Translations under genes and position numbers: made by a program | In this document: one piece after another, positions 44,305-55,567 of the stretch | Position numbering within the stretch: the first letter of the stretch is position 1 | How the letters are laid out: each line of letters starts with the position of its first letter | Notes under the pieces: generated by a model | Seen by the model: the letters and a program-made list of their open reading frames with translations, nothing else | What the model was told of the DNA's origin: nothing | Database searches by the model: none | From: Stagonosporopsis chrysanthemi | Lineage: Eukaryota; Ascomycota; Dothideomycetes; Pleosporales; Didymellaceae | NCBI GenBank assembly: GCA_022560025.1 | Contig: JAFISE010000100.1 | Location: 1 to 64,000, forward strand | Direction: 5' to 3' | Length of the DNA stretch: 64,000 nucleotides

Positions 44305-44943
44305 CTTGCAATGCACGATTGGGATCTACCGGTCTGGAAAGTCTGGCGACCTTTCTGATATATAGGTCTACATTGGAGGCTCGTGCGGTGACGAGAGGAC
44401 CATTTTGAACTGCCGTGCCAGCGACAGTTACCCAAGACAGTGAAGATGTGCATAGGTAACGGACAAGCGAAGACCGAGATGACGTTTTCCAGACAGCTCT
44501 AGCACAACGTCGATCTTCATGCATGTGGGGAAGCGGGGAAGACCAGAAGCCGTCACGGCCGCGATTGGCTGGCGCACTCGGCCTTGCAAGAAACTTTCGA
44601 TTGAGCTCTTCGGGCCGTCATGGAGCAGCGGCCAAGCATTGCAGCGAGAAGTCTTAACTATGCCACAGGTTGTTCAATATTGCTTTTAGCTGCACCTAGT
44701 TGTAGCCTTCCTCTCACCGTGGCGCAAGTCAGCAACGCTAGGAAGAGCTCGACTCGTACTTCGTAAGATAAATTGGTTACTAAAGGAAAGAGTCTCGTAA
44801 ACTTCGTATACTACGAAACACGTGCCTTGGAGGTATCATAAGCCCTGTTGGGCAAAACAGAGCACCAGAACGCCATTCCCAGGTGTACGGTTACAATAAC
44901 AATCAAAGTCAGAACACTATCATCGTCAGCTACCAATAAGTCC
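44305..44943. other. Intergenic, 0.64 kb
   Basis: GH78-like promoter and Bys1 3' flank. No gene recognised. Confidence 0.6.
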
Positions 44944-45813
44944 TCACTTCCGCTTACTCGCGCAGAACTCGACAGCCATCCCTTTATCCGAGCTACATGC
45001 CGAGTTGGGGTTGCTCTTCTTGCAGAGATTCTCCTGTTACACAAATCAGCTTACGTCCATCTTACTCGGTGACCCATGTACAATACGAACCTCGTAAAGA
45101 TACGCCTGGTCATCGCACCAAGCGCCAGCTCCGCACTGGAAGCTGATAGCGTCCTTGGACGGCCCCATCTGCAGGCCGGCCTCGTGTCCGGCACAAGCCG
45201 ATGTATCGCCGTTCCTCAAGCCGTCTTCGGTGCGCCCAAGACAGTCGATTAGACTGATGTCGTACCAGACTGTGCCGGCAGAGACGGCATACTCGATCTG
45301 CACGGGCTTCGAGAAGTCACCTTCCTTCTTGGAGACTTTGAGGTTGATGCCCGAGCCCTCGGGTGCGGCTTCGAAGGGTCGGTCGAGCTTTTCGCCTGCC
45401 GGGATGTGGCCGAGCTCTTCGACTGTGTTGCCGATGTGTGGTTCGAAGTAGAGATCGTAATCGCAGAAGTTGTAGATGGTCAGCGTGTCTGGGGTGGAGT
45501 CTGGGCGGTTGAAGAGGGAGAGTTGGGGGATGTCGACGTCGTCAATGGTTGGCTGGGGAGTGTCTGGCAATGGCCAGGGGATCTTCCATGGACAGGTCGC
45601 AGGAATGATCCAGGACTCCACGCGTGAGAGGACAGAATCGATAGCGTCAGAGATCTTATCGGCAGCTTCTTGGGTTGTATTCTTGAAGCCGTCTATGACA
45701 TCGTCGACGCCTCGGGTGAGCTGGACGGCGCGATGGCGGTGGAAGTGGCTGTGACTGCGGTGTGTTGCAGAAACCACGAGGGCACAAGGAAGGAGTAGCA
45801 CAATGGGCCGCAT
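44944..45813 (-). CDS. Secreted Bys1-domain protein (thaumatin-like/effector-type)
   Basis: Two exons, 45813-45091 and 45033-44944, 270 residues. Signal peptide MRPIVLLLPCALVVSATHR, then a His-rich patch (SHSHFHRHR). The Bys1 domain lies at about 105-240: LTIYNFCDYDLYFE, VEELGHIPAGEKLDRPF, GTVWYDISLIDCLG and QCGAGAWCDDQAYLY. The intron in the model (GTTCGT donor, AACAG acceptor) joins YLYE to ENLCKKSNPNSACSSDKG and ends in EFCASKRK, adding Cys residues as expected. An alternative in-frame donor nine bases on (GTACAT) would add VRI. Bys1 proteins are secreted fungal proteins first described as yeast-phase-specific; their function is unclear. Confidence 0.87.
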
Positions 45814-47358
45814 AACTGCAACTGTCTTGTAAAGCAACAGGAACCAAGAAAGCCAAGCTCTTGGTATTACGGTTCAAGAGAGTGTCGGAGCCGCACAGCG
45901 ACTATGTGGAAGTATGGCTTCTCAAAAGAACGAGTGACTGGAAGTGCAAGAGGCGAGCAAAGTAACAGAAAATTCCGAGCCGTGACACCCGTGGCTCTTA
46001 TATACGAAGTCCGTAGCCCGTCCATTTTGCGATGCTCTGCTGATGGCTGGGGGCCATGTCAGCTAGGTCGTTTTGAAACAGGGCGTACATATCCGAAGTC
46101 CGAACTGCAGGTACGCAGCATCGACGCGCCTGGTTCGTCAGGTGAGACAGCGGCCAATCGATAAGCTCCGGCGACGATAAAGATGTGCGATACCCGGATG
46201 TGTGAGCTGGCTGCCGCCTCGTGGCCCTCGACGTGGTGGGTAGTAGGTTTGCGACGCTGATTGGCTGAGATGGAAATGAGCGCTAAGCGAGTGAGATGAC
46301 TTGAGGTTGACAACCTTGAAGATGCAGGATAGATGACGTGGAGAACGTTGTAATTTCCACCGTGTAGAAACAACGGTGAACGCACACCGTTCGACGGCTG
46401 CCACGTCGTTGCCATGATGGGGGCTGGCAGTTGAGCTGAGCGTTGGTATACCGCTTCGGCTACACTCCTTTTTCATGACAGAACAATAGCCTCTAGAAAA
46501 TCGACACCTCTAGACAGCGGAGCATTGTTAGAACCTGGTGACGCCGAGTTGACACGAAGCTTACCGTCACAAACCGCAGCCCCTTCAACCAGTAGCATTG
46601 CCGCCCTCTATAGACTCGAAACGCGCCCGGAACCAAACCCAGCGCTTCACCCTACTCCACCGGATCTCCTTCCAGCCTCCCCGCTTAGACCGTCCGCATT
46701 CCGACCGAAGAACTGGCATGCTCAGCGCCAGACCGCCGACGGCGCCCAACCAGACCCACCATATCTCCCCGCAATCGGACCTGCTCACAGCTGCTCCATC
46801 AACTGCCCGATCACCTCAAGACTGCCCGTTTACCCCCAAGAGCCTTGCCGGTCCGAAGAAGTCAGCCAGTCTATGGTATCACATCCCGGCGCCTACCCCT
46901 TTGAGCGAAGGTTCGTCCTTGTCAAAGGAAGTACAGCCGCCAGCACAGTCCGGTTCGATTCAAGGCCAGCATTTAGGCCATCGTGAATGAACGTGTCGGC
47001 ACTGTTGTAACAATCCCAGATATCAAGAACGGGAAGGTCGCGCCCGGACGGCGGATACTTTAATTCAGCAGCTCTCGAGATATGGAGTGTTCTTGATAGG
47101 AGGAGGAATGTGGTTTGATGGAAGAGGTGAAGTTCATTCGTGCTAGATGGGGATCTGTCCTTTGATTGGCTGGACGCACTGGTGACATCACAATCACAAG
47201 GGACAATGGATCCATTGTGGGGGATTCCCACTGCTTTATTCGTGCTCTTTCGCACCTACGATGTCGGGCTTCTCGACTTCTCATCTTCCATGCCCGTTAT
47301 AATCAAGACCTTTCACGTCTGTTGCCCATCCTCCCAACCCGTTCAAGTTCTACAAGTC
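45814..47358. other. Gene-poor interval, 1.5 kb
   Basis: Two overlapping plus-strand frames (46525-46986 and 46598-46990, 130-153 codons) are Pro/Ser/Arg-rich with no domain or splice support. They may reflect low-complexity sequence. Nothing else recognised. Confidence 0.5.
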
Positions 47359-50061
47359 TCAAGCCCCGGGCTTGCGATTCTCATTTGTCTTGCTGCCAGA
47401 GTCGTTCTTCGACGGTGCCGTGATACGAAGGGTGTTCACAGGACCAGTGCGCGGCCTGGCTTGCTGAGTGCTTTGCGAAGGGCGCACGAGAGGAGGGAAC
47501 TCCTCATCGTGGTTCTAAAGAAACACTCAAGTTAGCTTTATCTCCATGTATGTTATGTGGCGGGTAGTACTTACTTTAGGCTTGACGCTCAGCTCCTTCT
47601 GTCGCCAGCTATCGTCAGGCTGGTCGACACCGTCTGCCTGCTTGTGCTCTGTCGATGGCTTCTTGCCGCGACGTTTGTCCTGCTCATTCTCTTCGTTCTG
47701 CTCGGCAATTGCGGCCTCGTGGACCGCAATCTGCTCTGCAATCTCGTCAAGCTCTTCAGCGTTCATGTTGTACTCTTCCAGTAACTTCTGGTACTCGTAC
47801 ATCAAGTCTGCCTGAATGCGCAGCTCTCTATCCGGCCCAGTGGCCTGGCCATTGTTTGGTATGATCTGGATTTCAGCAGTTGGAGCATTCGGGACAGGGA
47901 CTGCACTGCTTTGGTTTGCAAACTCGAGGTCACTCTTGAGAGCATCGCGGTCTGCTGTGACAGCACCCAACTGCTCTTCAAGGTCCATAATTCTACCCTG
48001 CGCCTCGTCGTTCTCCTGGCGGACTTGATCGTATCCTTGCTGAATAGCAGTACTGTTTTCTTTGAGAGCCTTGATCTCGGTCTCCAGTCTAAGTTTTGCT
48101 GCTACCCAATTGGTCTTCTCATGGGTCGTCTCGCTGATCTGCTTCTCGAGTCTGTCGATCTTGGTCATGGTCGCGTCGTACTTGTGAGCCTTGGTTTCGG
48201 CAGCGGCAAGACGTGCAGTCACGGCGGAATTCTCTTCTCGTACACGCTTCGTAACGCGCTCTTCGACCTTCTGGGAGAACGATCCTTCCAGCTTTCGCTG
48301 CTGATCTTCGGAGGTCTTGCGCTGCCAATCTTTCTCTTTGCGCACCTTTTCCAGCTCTGACGATAGGGAGCTCGCTAGCTCTTGAGACACCTCCAGCTTG
48401 GCCGTGAGATCCGTGATGGTGTTTTCGAATTCGACCAATCGTTCAGCAGAGATCGCTATGTCGTTTTCCAACTGCTTCACATCAGGCTCTTTGCTTTCTT
48501 GAACAGGATTCGTCGTATTCTTGGTGAACGTCGCAATGGTCAGAACGTTCTGCATAGAACCCAGGCACGTCTGCAAGAAGGTGCTTCGGGTCGCTTCCAC
48601 GTTATGCTTGGCCGCCTTGAAGTATGTCGTCTCTTTGCCCTTCTGCTCTGCCGCCCTCATAAGAGCATGGTACCTGGCGTATTCGTCAAGATAAACGACG
48701 ACAGCAGCGTGAAGGTTAGTGAAAGCGCCTGTGAGCTTGTCGAAGGTTTGTTCGCCTGTCTCGATGCGCGCTCTAGCCAATGAGAGAAAATCGTCCAAGG
48801 TACGAATAATGTCATCCGAACTCTCAGCGGAGACACCTTGAAGGAAAGTTGCCTGTTCTTTGACGTCAGAGGGGAGAGCGGCCATCGTAGGATCATCCCC
48901 TGAAGCACTGCGTTTGAGCACATGTGCACGATTAGCGGATATGGGAACATCACTGCCGCTCACTGGAGGCGACAATCGAGCTGGTGCTTGCTCTGGCGAT
49001 GTCTTCGTTGCTAGCTTTGGGTTTGACTGGCCAATGTCAGTAGGTAGCATCGCAGGCTCCAGCTGAGATGGGTTTGATGTTTCTGCTGCTTTCTCTCGTG
49101 CAGCTCGAGCAGCGATGTCTTCCAGAAGAGATGACAGCGGCATGACAGAGGGTGGGCTTACTTCGTCCGGCTCAGAGATGATTGGCCATGTTAGAACCGA
49201 CCCAACATTCTCGCTTGGCGAGTAGGGTGATGCGAATATATTCTTTTGCTTGGACAAATCTACTGCCCTTTGCATGGCGAAAGGGTTGATCACCGTAGGG
49301 CTTAGTTCTGTCACCGTGCTTACACTGCCATCAGGCTGAGTGCGGGCGACGGATGTCGGAAACCTTTTGGGCCGAAAAGCGAAGTCGCGCGTCGATTCCT
49401 CAGTTTTCGACTTGCTGTCTGGTTCCTCTGGCTCAGGAGGATTCGGAGGTCTGCTAGCTATGAGTTTCTCAGCAGTCTCTGGAGCTGGCGAGGAGTCATA
49501 CAACACGGTACTGAGCCCACTGCTGAACCAATTTTGCAGTACACGGCGAGCAAGGTCTTGGACTTGCGAGTCTGGATGCCTCTGTAGCAAGACCATGGTT
49601 TTGTCGAGTTGGGTCTGCTTGATGTGAACTGGATCAAGCTTCATGCGCTCGAGGTTCTTGAGACATCCAATCAGACCGTCTGCGTTGTGCGACTGCAGGA
49701 GCATGTCGACCTGGTCACTGTAGGATTTCGTCATCGTGGCAGTGAACGACAGATACGTTGACGCTCCCACAATAGTCTCACCAACAGTGTTGGCCGGGCT
49801 GTCGGGAACGGTTGGTTTGTTGACGTTCTGTAAGAACCCGAGATTTGGAGCTGGACTCTGGGTTTGCAAAGTGGAGCTGAAGCGAAGAGGGAAGAGCTTC
49901 AGAGGCGCGAGAGGCTTTGGAGTAGCTTGGCTCTCTCGAGTCTTGTCGTCGAGCGTTCCCGTATCTGTGTCAGTAGGTGGATGGTCGGGCTTGTTGTCGC
50001 TCGATGGGAACGCCCCTGGCATGTGCTTCGACCCATGGCCGCCCATAGACTCAGAAGCCAT
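47359..50061 (-). CDS. Large coiled-coil protein with TFIIS-N-like helical segment
   Basis: Two exons, 50061-47575 and 47514-47359, 880 residues. The intron (GTAAGTACT...CTTTAG) joins SVKPK to NHDEEFPPLVRPSQ and ends in SKTNENRKPGA. The N-terminus is Pro/Ser-rich. Residues about 115-185 (VDMLLQSHNADGLIGCLKNL, TQLDKTMVLLQRHPDSQVQD, LARRVLQNW) resemble the helical TFIIS N-terminal/LW domain. The half after about residue 540 is a long coiled coil (ERLVEFENTITDLTAKLEV to DLMYEYQKLLEEYNMNAEE). The domain suggests a transcription-elongation-type docking module, a guess from pattern only. Upstream in-frame codons start only at a TTG. Confidence 0.8.
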
Positions 50062-50933
50062 TAGCAACGAGATGCTCAGCGTCTTAGGATAAGTCAATCA
50101 GGTACGAGATGTGGAGACAGCTTGCGAGCCCTGTGAACGTCTTGGTAGTACTGTTTCGTCGTAGCGTTGACCCAAAAATCGAAACGAGAGTGTGCAGCGG
50201 TTGTCTGGGAGATGTGAGAGTCTTGCTCCACGTGAACGCGGGATTGTTTATAAACACTTTGGGCGCGTCCCGCGTGTGGCGCAGTGAAAGCATGCCTGAG
50301 CGTGGGGGCAAACGGACGAAAGTGGCGTCACTGTCGCTTCTCCGATACGCGTGCGAGAAGTCCATGTTTACTGCGGGATCTATGGGTAGTTTCGCGACTC
50401 TCAGCGAGTTTTCTATGTACTATAGAGCAATTTGAGCGTATATGGTGTCAGACCATCGATATAAATCTGCCCCAGACCACAACTTGCAATTCTGACAACA
50501 TCGAGGATCTTGGATGTGGGCACCATCGCGAGTACCCGCAACATCTGTTAGAACCTTTCTCTTTGCATAATGTCATCTAATCTCTGTGCGTGAGCAGCTT
50601 ACAGTGAGGACTTGGATCGTCTTGCCACAGCTTCGACAGTGACCGTGCATGTTTTTGATATTGCCATCTTTGACTTCAATTCGACTTCAACATTGTTATC
50701 TTTGACTGAAAATCAACTCCTTCTATTCTATCGAGTTCTTACCAACCGCACAATACTGAAGATTGGGTGTTTGGCAAAGTGAAATATGGCCTTCACATGC
50801 CAGTGAAAGATATCGCTCGTTCCTCCATCAACAACACCTCAAAACATCTCGTCCCACAACACCTCAAAACATCTCGTCTCACAACCCTCCAAAAAATTTC
50901 GTATCCCATCAGGTCCCCCACCTAACCAAGCAA
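50062..50933. other. Intergenic, divergent promoters with 25-bp tandem repeat
   Basis: Upstream of both coiled-coil genes. 50831-50880 is two near-perfect copies of a 25-bp unit (acaacacctcaaaacatctc...), with a degenerate third copy to about 50907. No other gene seen. Confidence 0.6.
50831..50907 (+). repeat. 25-bp tandem repeat, about 3 copies
   Basis: Copies at 50831-50855 and 50856-50880 differ at one base; the third, 50881 to about 50907, is degenerate. It lies 27 bp upstream of the ATG of the coiled-coil gene, probably in its 5' UTR. Confidence 0.8.
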
Positions 50934-51682
50934 ATGCACTCCACTCAACCACACGACAGCAAAGCGGTGTCTGACTGGCTCTTCTTCAGAAAGTACCATT
51001 GGGCCAGCATCCCAGACCAGACGAAAGACTCCCCAGCTGCCTGTCCAACCTGCCACAGTTTCCCCGCCGACGGTGAACACAGCCAGCGGTGTGTCGTGCG
51101 CCAACTGGAAGAGAGACTGCTAGTGAACGTGACAGTCGAGGGAGCCGCAGGCGAGGCAATAGCCGGCTTCCGGCACTTGATCAGCGTGGTGCAGGAAGAG
51201 AAGCGCCAACTTGCAGTGGCCGCCGATGGGCTGCGCGAAACCGTCAAGACGCTGCAGACAGAGAAGGACAGCCTGCTGCGGAAACTGCTGCCACACGGCG
51301 ACGCCGCGCAGACCGTGCAGCGCGCCGTCGCGGGCTACCAGATGCACATCCAGCAGCTCACGCACGAGAAGCAGCAACTGTCCACACGCACCGTGGCGCT
51401 GGACCAGGAGCTGGCACGCGCAGAGCAGTCCCAAGCCAGCCTGCAGGCCACCAACAGCGCACTCACGCTCGCGCTGGATGAGCTCAAGCGCCAGTCCGAC
51501 GAACCTCGCACTGCACTGCAGTGCGAGCGCGACGAACTCAACCTCCCGCTCCGCGCCGCCACCGCGCCGCTGCAGGCAGCCAACGACGGCCTGGCCACGG
51601 CGCTGCTCAACTACCCGCAAGCACTCGACCGAGACGCGACTTCGCCCACGCATCCGCACCTCACAAACTCCTCCTTCACCAT

Positions 51683-51717
<35 letters not shown>

Positions 51718-52007
51718 CCCCCCTCCCCCCGCGCCCCGCCGGAACTCACGTCCCCATGACTCCCCGCCCGGCACACCCAGGCCCGCCCATCGCCGCTCTG
51801 CAATCTTCCATCTCACATCTGCGGTCTGCGATCAAGCAGCAGAGGGAGGAGTTGGGGGTGCAGAGGGAGCGGATGAGGGGGTTGGAGGGGGAGATGGGGA
51901 TCCGGGGCGTGGGGAGGGGGAAGAAGATGGGGAGGGGGAGGGGGATGGGAAGGGGGGGATTGGTGGAGGTTAGGGTTGGGAGGGAGAGGGGAAGGGGGAG
52001 GCGGTAG
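50934..52007 (+). CDS. Coiled-coil protein with poly-Ser run and GR-rich tail, unknown
   Basis: Single exon, 357 residues from MHSTQPHDSKAVSDW, the first in-frame ATG. A small Cys/His cluster (CPTCHSFPADGEHSQRC) near residue 35 could bind a metal. A predicted coiled coil follows (VVQEEKRQLAVAADGLRETV to ALDELKRQ). An AGC microsatellite (51684-51716) encodes a serine run, then a Pro-rich segment, a short coiled coil and an extremely Gly/Arg-rich tail (GRGKKMGRGRGMGRGG). No family recognised. The G-rich 3' part is low-complexity, so the C-terminus is less certain. Confidence 0.6.
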
Positions 52008-52823
52008 ATTGTGGATGTGGGTTTGGATGTGGGTTGGTGGTCGGGAAGGGGGATTGGATGAGCGAGTGAGGTGGTTGGAAAAGGGAGTGAGTGGGGTTGG
52101 ACGAGTGAGTGAGTTTGTTAAAGCATGTCAAATGAAAGAGTGAGGTGATTGGACGAGTGAGTTTGTTGAAGCAGATTCATTTGGATTGAGTAAATTAGTC
52201 GTTTGAAATAAGTGAGTGAGTCGTAGAACTTTTACTACGCCTGTACTGTGCAATAGAAGGAAAGCATGGGGTATTATGCTTCTGAAAACGGAATCTTTGG
52301 TTCACACATGAACCACTGCGCTTACGACCTCGAAGCAATAAATTTCCCCCAGCGCTGCTTTGAAGATCCAAACCCCTCCCTCCTTGTTCTACAACCCCAA
52401 TTACGTACTAGCACTTGCTCCTACACTCGCCTCTAACTCGGCTGAATAGAAGGGGTTAGGTTGGCCCTTGGATCGGGCAATTGCAGACATTATGCAGGAC
52501 GAAAGTGTAAACTATGGATAGGAATGTAGGAAGTGGCCAAAGTAGGAACGAACGTATGTGGAACGAACATATAGGTGATCTGGATATAACAAAAAATGAA
52601 GCACAAAAGCAGGCGTTCGAGCAAGCAGGGTCCTGCGTGTGTAATAAAATGATGGTTGCAAAAAATAAGGGGCCAATTGTACATGTTTTTTTGCGGTGGA
52701 TATTTATATGGGAAAACTTGCGCCATCGGGATGGTTCTTGCGCGTGTGAGATTCAAGTTGACATGCTCCAGGGCGACCGCATCCATTTTCAGCGCGACTA
52801 TCATACAGCATACAGCATACAAG

Positions 52824-52912
<89 letters not shown>

Positions 52913-53038
52913 CCCCCNNNNNNNNNNGAGATTTAAATTGAAACCTGCCCGGGGGACCCCCACCATTTTTCACGCCACTAACAAAAACAAAACAAGAACA
53001 AACCCCCCCCCCCCCCCCCCCCCTAACAACCACCCCTC
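52008..53038. other. Low-complexity gap region, no gene
   Basis: Degenerate gagtgag/ggttggac repeats fill 52050-52220 (for example ttggacgagtgagt twice). Then comes unremarkable sequence, and a poly-C/N assembly gap from 52824. No supported gene. Confidence 0.65.
52748..53023. repeat. Poly-C tract, 10-N gap and corrupted duplicate flank
   Basis: Poly-C runs from 52824 to 52917 (one G at 52912), followed by N 52918-52927. The sequence after the gap (52928-53002) is a degraded copy of the sequence before it (52748-52823) and runs into a second poly-C tract, 53003-53023. This indicates a mis-joined or low-quality contig end rather than biological duplication. Confidence 0.85.
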
Positions 53039-53659
53039 CTACAACGGCTTAGCCGCCTTCCTCGGCTCCGCCCTCCCAGTAACCGGATCGCGAAACTCCC
53101 TCCAACTAACCGGAAACATGAGTCTCCCCTCCTCGCTCCTGGCCATAACAACACCAAACTTATTCTCACTCGTACTGACATAGTAATTACTCTGATCGCC
53201 CAGACTAATGACTGTGCCGCGGACCAAATCGCCGACGCGGAACGACTCGTCCATGCGAATCTTGTCCTTCTCGGTGGCGCGGATGTCCTCGCGGCGGATC
53301 TGGCCCTGGAACGACTCACGGCACACGACGTCGTCAATGACGAGGATCTCGCACGTAGCGAAGCGCGGGCCCAGCCGTGTGATGTGTGCGAGGACGGTGC
53401 TGTGCACGGCGGGCAGGATGGTGCCGCTGCCGCCGGAGCCGGTGCCGAGGATGCCTGGGTCGGTGGAGGACGAGGGCCGTTGGATGGAGAGCAGCGGGGA
53501 GGGTTTTGGGGTTGTGGTTTTCGCGACGGGGGTGGTGAGGACGGGCCCGGCTATGGAGGCGTAGATGGAGGCGTTGTGGATGTGTGTGCCGGGCCCCGGG
53601 TAGTATTTGTCTGCGCTGCCGAGGAGTTGCCCTGGGAGGGCTATGGAGGGGACGGCCAT
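53039..53659 (-). CDS. CSL4: Exosome complex component Csl4
   Basis: Single exon, 206 residues from MAVPSIALPGQLLGSADKYY. The N-terminal domain motif PGQLLGSADKYYPGPGTHIH is characteristic. An S1-like central domain follows (VLAHITRLGPRFATCEILVI, FQGQIRREDIRATEKDKIRM, FRVGDLVRGTVISLGD), then the C-terminal SEEGRLMFPVSWREFRDPVT. Csl4 caps the RNA exosome ring in nucleus and cytoplasm and helps in 3'-5' RNA decay and processing. The stop lies only 15 bp from the second poly-C tract, so its 3' UTR abuts the mis-assembled gap. Confidence 0.93.
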   Translation of the reverse strand: MAVPSIALPGQLLGSADKYYPGPGTHIHNASIYASIAGPVLTTPVAKTTTPKPSPLLSIQRPSSSTDPGILGTGSGGSGTILPAVHSTVLAHITRLGPRFATCEILVIDDVVCRESFQGQIRREDIRATEKDKIRMDESFRVGDLVRGTVISLGDQSNYYVSTSENKFGVVMARSEEGRLMFPVSWREFRDPVTGRAEPRKAAKPL

Positions 53660-54300
53660 TGTGGCGGAGAAGGTGGGTTGAGCGGTGGGGATCGAGTGTG
53701 GGCGAAGTTTGTTGGCTGTCGAAATTGATTGGTATTTTGCGACAGCAATCGGAAGCTTTGCGCAAGTACTGCGTATATGTGTGGCGTGGTGGGTTGGTGT
53801 TGGTAGTTTGGTCAATGTCGAGCTCGGAACTTTTGTTGCGGAGGAGAGCTAGTCGCCAATTCTTGCCGTCTACGTCACGCGTGCACCTGCCTCCCAAGAC
53901 TGCACAGCAGCACAACATGGGCGGGACGGACCGGTGATCTGCAGGATGTGATACTTTGTTAAGACACTACAGTATGTTGTTACCGATGCTAGATCCCATG
54001 CGCCAGCACAAAAGCAGCCGCAGCGCGCGGTGCGGTACAAGGAGCCTTCTACGCTCCTGATTGTCAATGGTCCCAGACCCAGCCGCCGAATCGAATGTTC
54101 AACCCAGGCCTGTCGAACGCCGTTTTGTAACCCAGCATTGCAATTGCACATTGCTCCAGTCGCCGAGTGATGCAGCCCACGCAAGAAAATCATGAAAAAC
54201 AATCGCTCATGGAGACGTTCCGGTACGCAAAGCAGCGCGAGCAAGCCGTCTCGAGCCTTGGCCGGACTCGTCTCCTAGGCGGTGCACACCGTTCCGGCGA
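53660..54300. other. Intergenic, CSL4 promoter to spg1 3' end
   Basis: 641 bp. A 124-codon minus frame at 53870-54244 has no coding character. Nothing else recognised. Confidence 0.6.
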
Positions 54301-54979
54301 CTAGACGGCCTGGTAGAGGAGGAGAGGCTCTCCGATGTTCTCTATCTCGGGGATGGTGCACTTGAGGTCGAAGGCCTTGGACAGGACGATCTTGAAGATC
54401 TGAAGTTGTCAGCTGGAAATCATGTCCGGGTATGGATTGCGCCATACCTTCTGCACGTTGATGCTGTGACTTGTGCTGCTGAAGATCAGGCTGGCTTTCA
54501 TCGCCCGTGCGAACCGCTTGGCCTGTGTGGCGTTAGTGCGTGCGCTCAAAATGCATTCGACACCGACATACCTGATTTGAAATCTCCTCCTGCTCCTCGC
54601 GCGGAAAGTTGACAAAGTGGTCGTACTTGGTGCCGACCAAGAAAGGGATGGCGGTCTTGTTGAAGCCCCGCCCTTGCCTGTACCATTCCTTAATGGAGTT
54701 GAGTGTGCTCTTGCGGGTCAAGTCGAACATGAAGAGAATGGCAACGGCGTCGTTGCACACCAGCGGCAACATGTTGACGAACTCGCGCTGGCCTCCGAGA
54801 TCCCAGATGGAGAAGGTGATTTCTGTGTTTCTGATCGAGATTGTCTTTTCCATGAAGTTGACACCTGACGACGTAGTTAGCGGATGGAGTCGTCTTGTCA
54901 GACACAACAACAGCAACAACAGCAACAACAGCAACAACAGTGACAACAACAACAACAACAGCAACAACAACAACAACAG

Positions 54980-55020
<41 letters not shown>

Positions 55021-55567
55021 ACATACCCAGTGTCTGGATGTAGTCCTCGTCCCAGCTGCCTTCGACGTACTTGACCATCAGGCTGGTCTTGCCAATCTGC
55101 GCGTCGCCGACCATGCCCACCTTGATGACAACACTCGAGTTCTTGGCGGGCTCGGGCTGCGCGCTGCGCTGGTTCTGCTCCTGGTACGAGTTGGAGCGGC
55201 CGCCGGCGTCTGATGTCGAGTAGCGGCCCATCTGCGAGCTGGGGCGCGAGTGCGACTGCGACTGGCCCATGTGTGTCTCCTTGCCGTTGTCGTAGTAGGC
55301 GTGGCGCGGCGGCGTCTCGGCATCGGACGAGTTGAAGCGCGAGCCATTGTGCGGGTACTGGTATGCGGTGTCGGAGTACGAGGTCGAGGGGCGCGCCGGC
55401 TCGGGCGTGTAGCCGTTGTCGCCGGGGTTGCTGGGGTGGAACTGCGGCGGCGGCGAGGCAGACGGGGCGGTGACGGTGCTGCTGGTGTGGTCGCCGTCGA
55501 CGGCCTGCTCGCTGATCTTGTGCGCGTCGTGGGCGTCGACGGGCGGCTGCTCGGGGGGGGCGTCCAT
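54301..55567 (-). CDS. spg1: Septum-promoting Ras-like GTPase (Spg1/Tem1)
   Basis: Four exons, 55567-55027, 54864-54572, 54522-54448 and 54399-54301, 335 residues. The Pro/Ser-rich N-terminal extension (about 145 residues) is typical of filamentous fungi. The GTPase core follows: G1 GDAQIGKTS, switch region SWDEDYIQTLGVNFMEK, G3 WDLGGQREF, and G4 GTKYD in place of NKxD, as in Spg1/Tem1. The C-terminus is IENIGEPLLLYQAV without a CaaX box. It heads the septation initiation/mitotic exit cascade at spindle pole bodies. Introns 2 and 3 are 49 and 48 nt, but intron 1 is 162 nt and made largely of a CAA/CAG microsatellite. Confidence 0.95.
54904..55022 (+). repeat. CAA/CAG trinucleotide microsatellite inside spg1 intron 1
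   Basis: About 118 bp of CAA units interspersed with CAG on the plus strand (TTG/CTG on the coding strand), with a few interruptions (gtgacaa, catcaa). It occupies nearly all of the 162-nt intron. Confidence 0.95.

Noticed and set aside
34670..45813. Secondary-metabolite biosynthetic cluster
   Set aside because: A transporter and an oxidising enzyme are present, but no PKS, NRPS, terpene synthase, P450 or dedicated pathway regulator.
46525..46990. Two overlapping Pro/Ser-rich plus ORFs
   Set aside because: Both frames are equally open, a sign of stop-poor sequence rather than a gene; left as unresolved.
54904..55022. CAA/CAG array as coding poly-Gln/Asn on the plus strand
   Set aside because: The plus frame is antisense to spg1 and the array lies between perfect GT and AG sites of a conserved gene.
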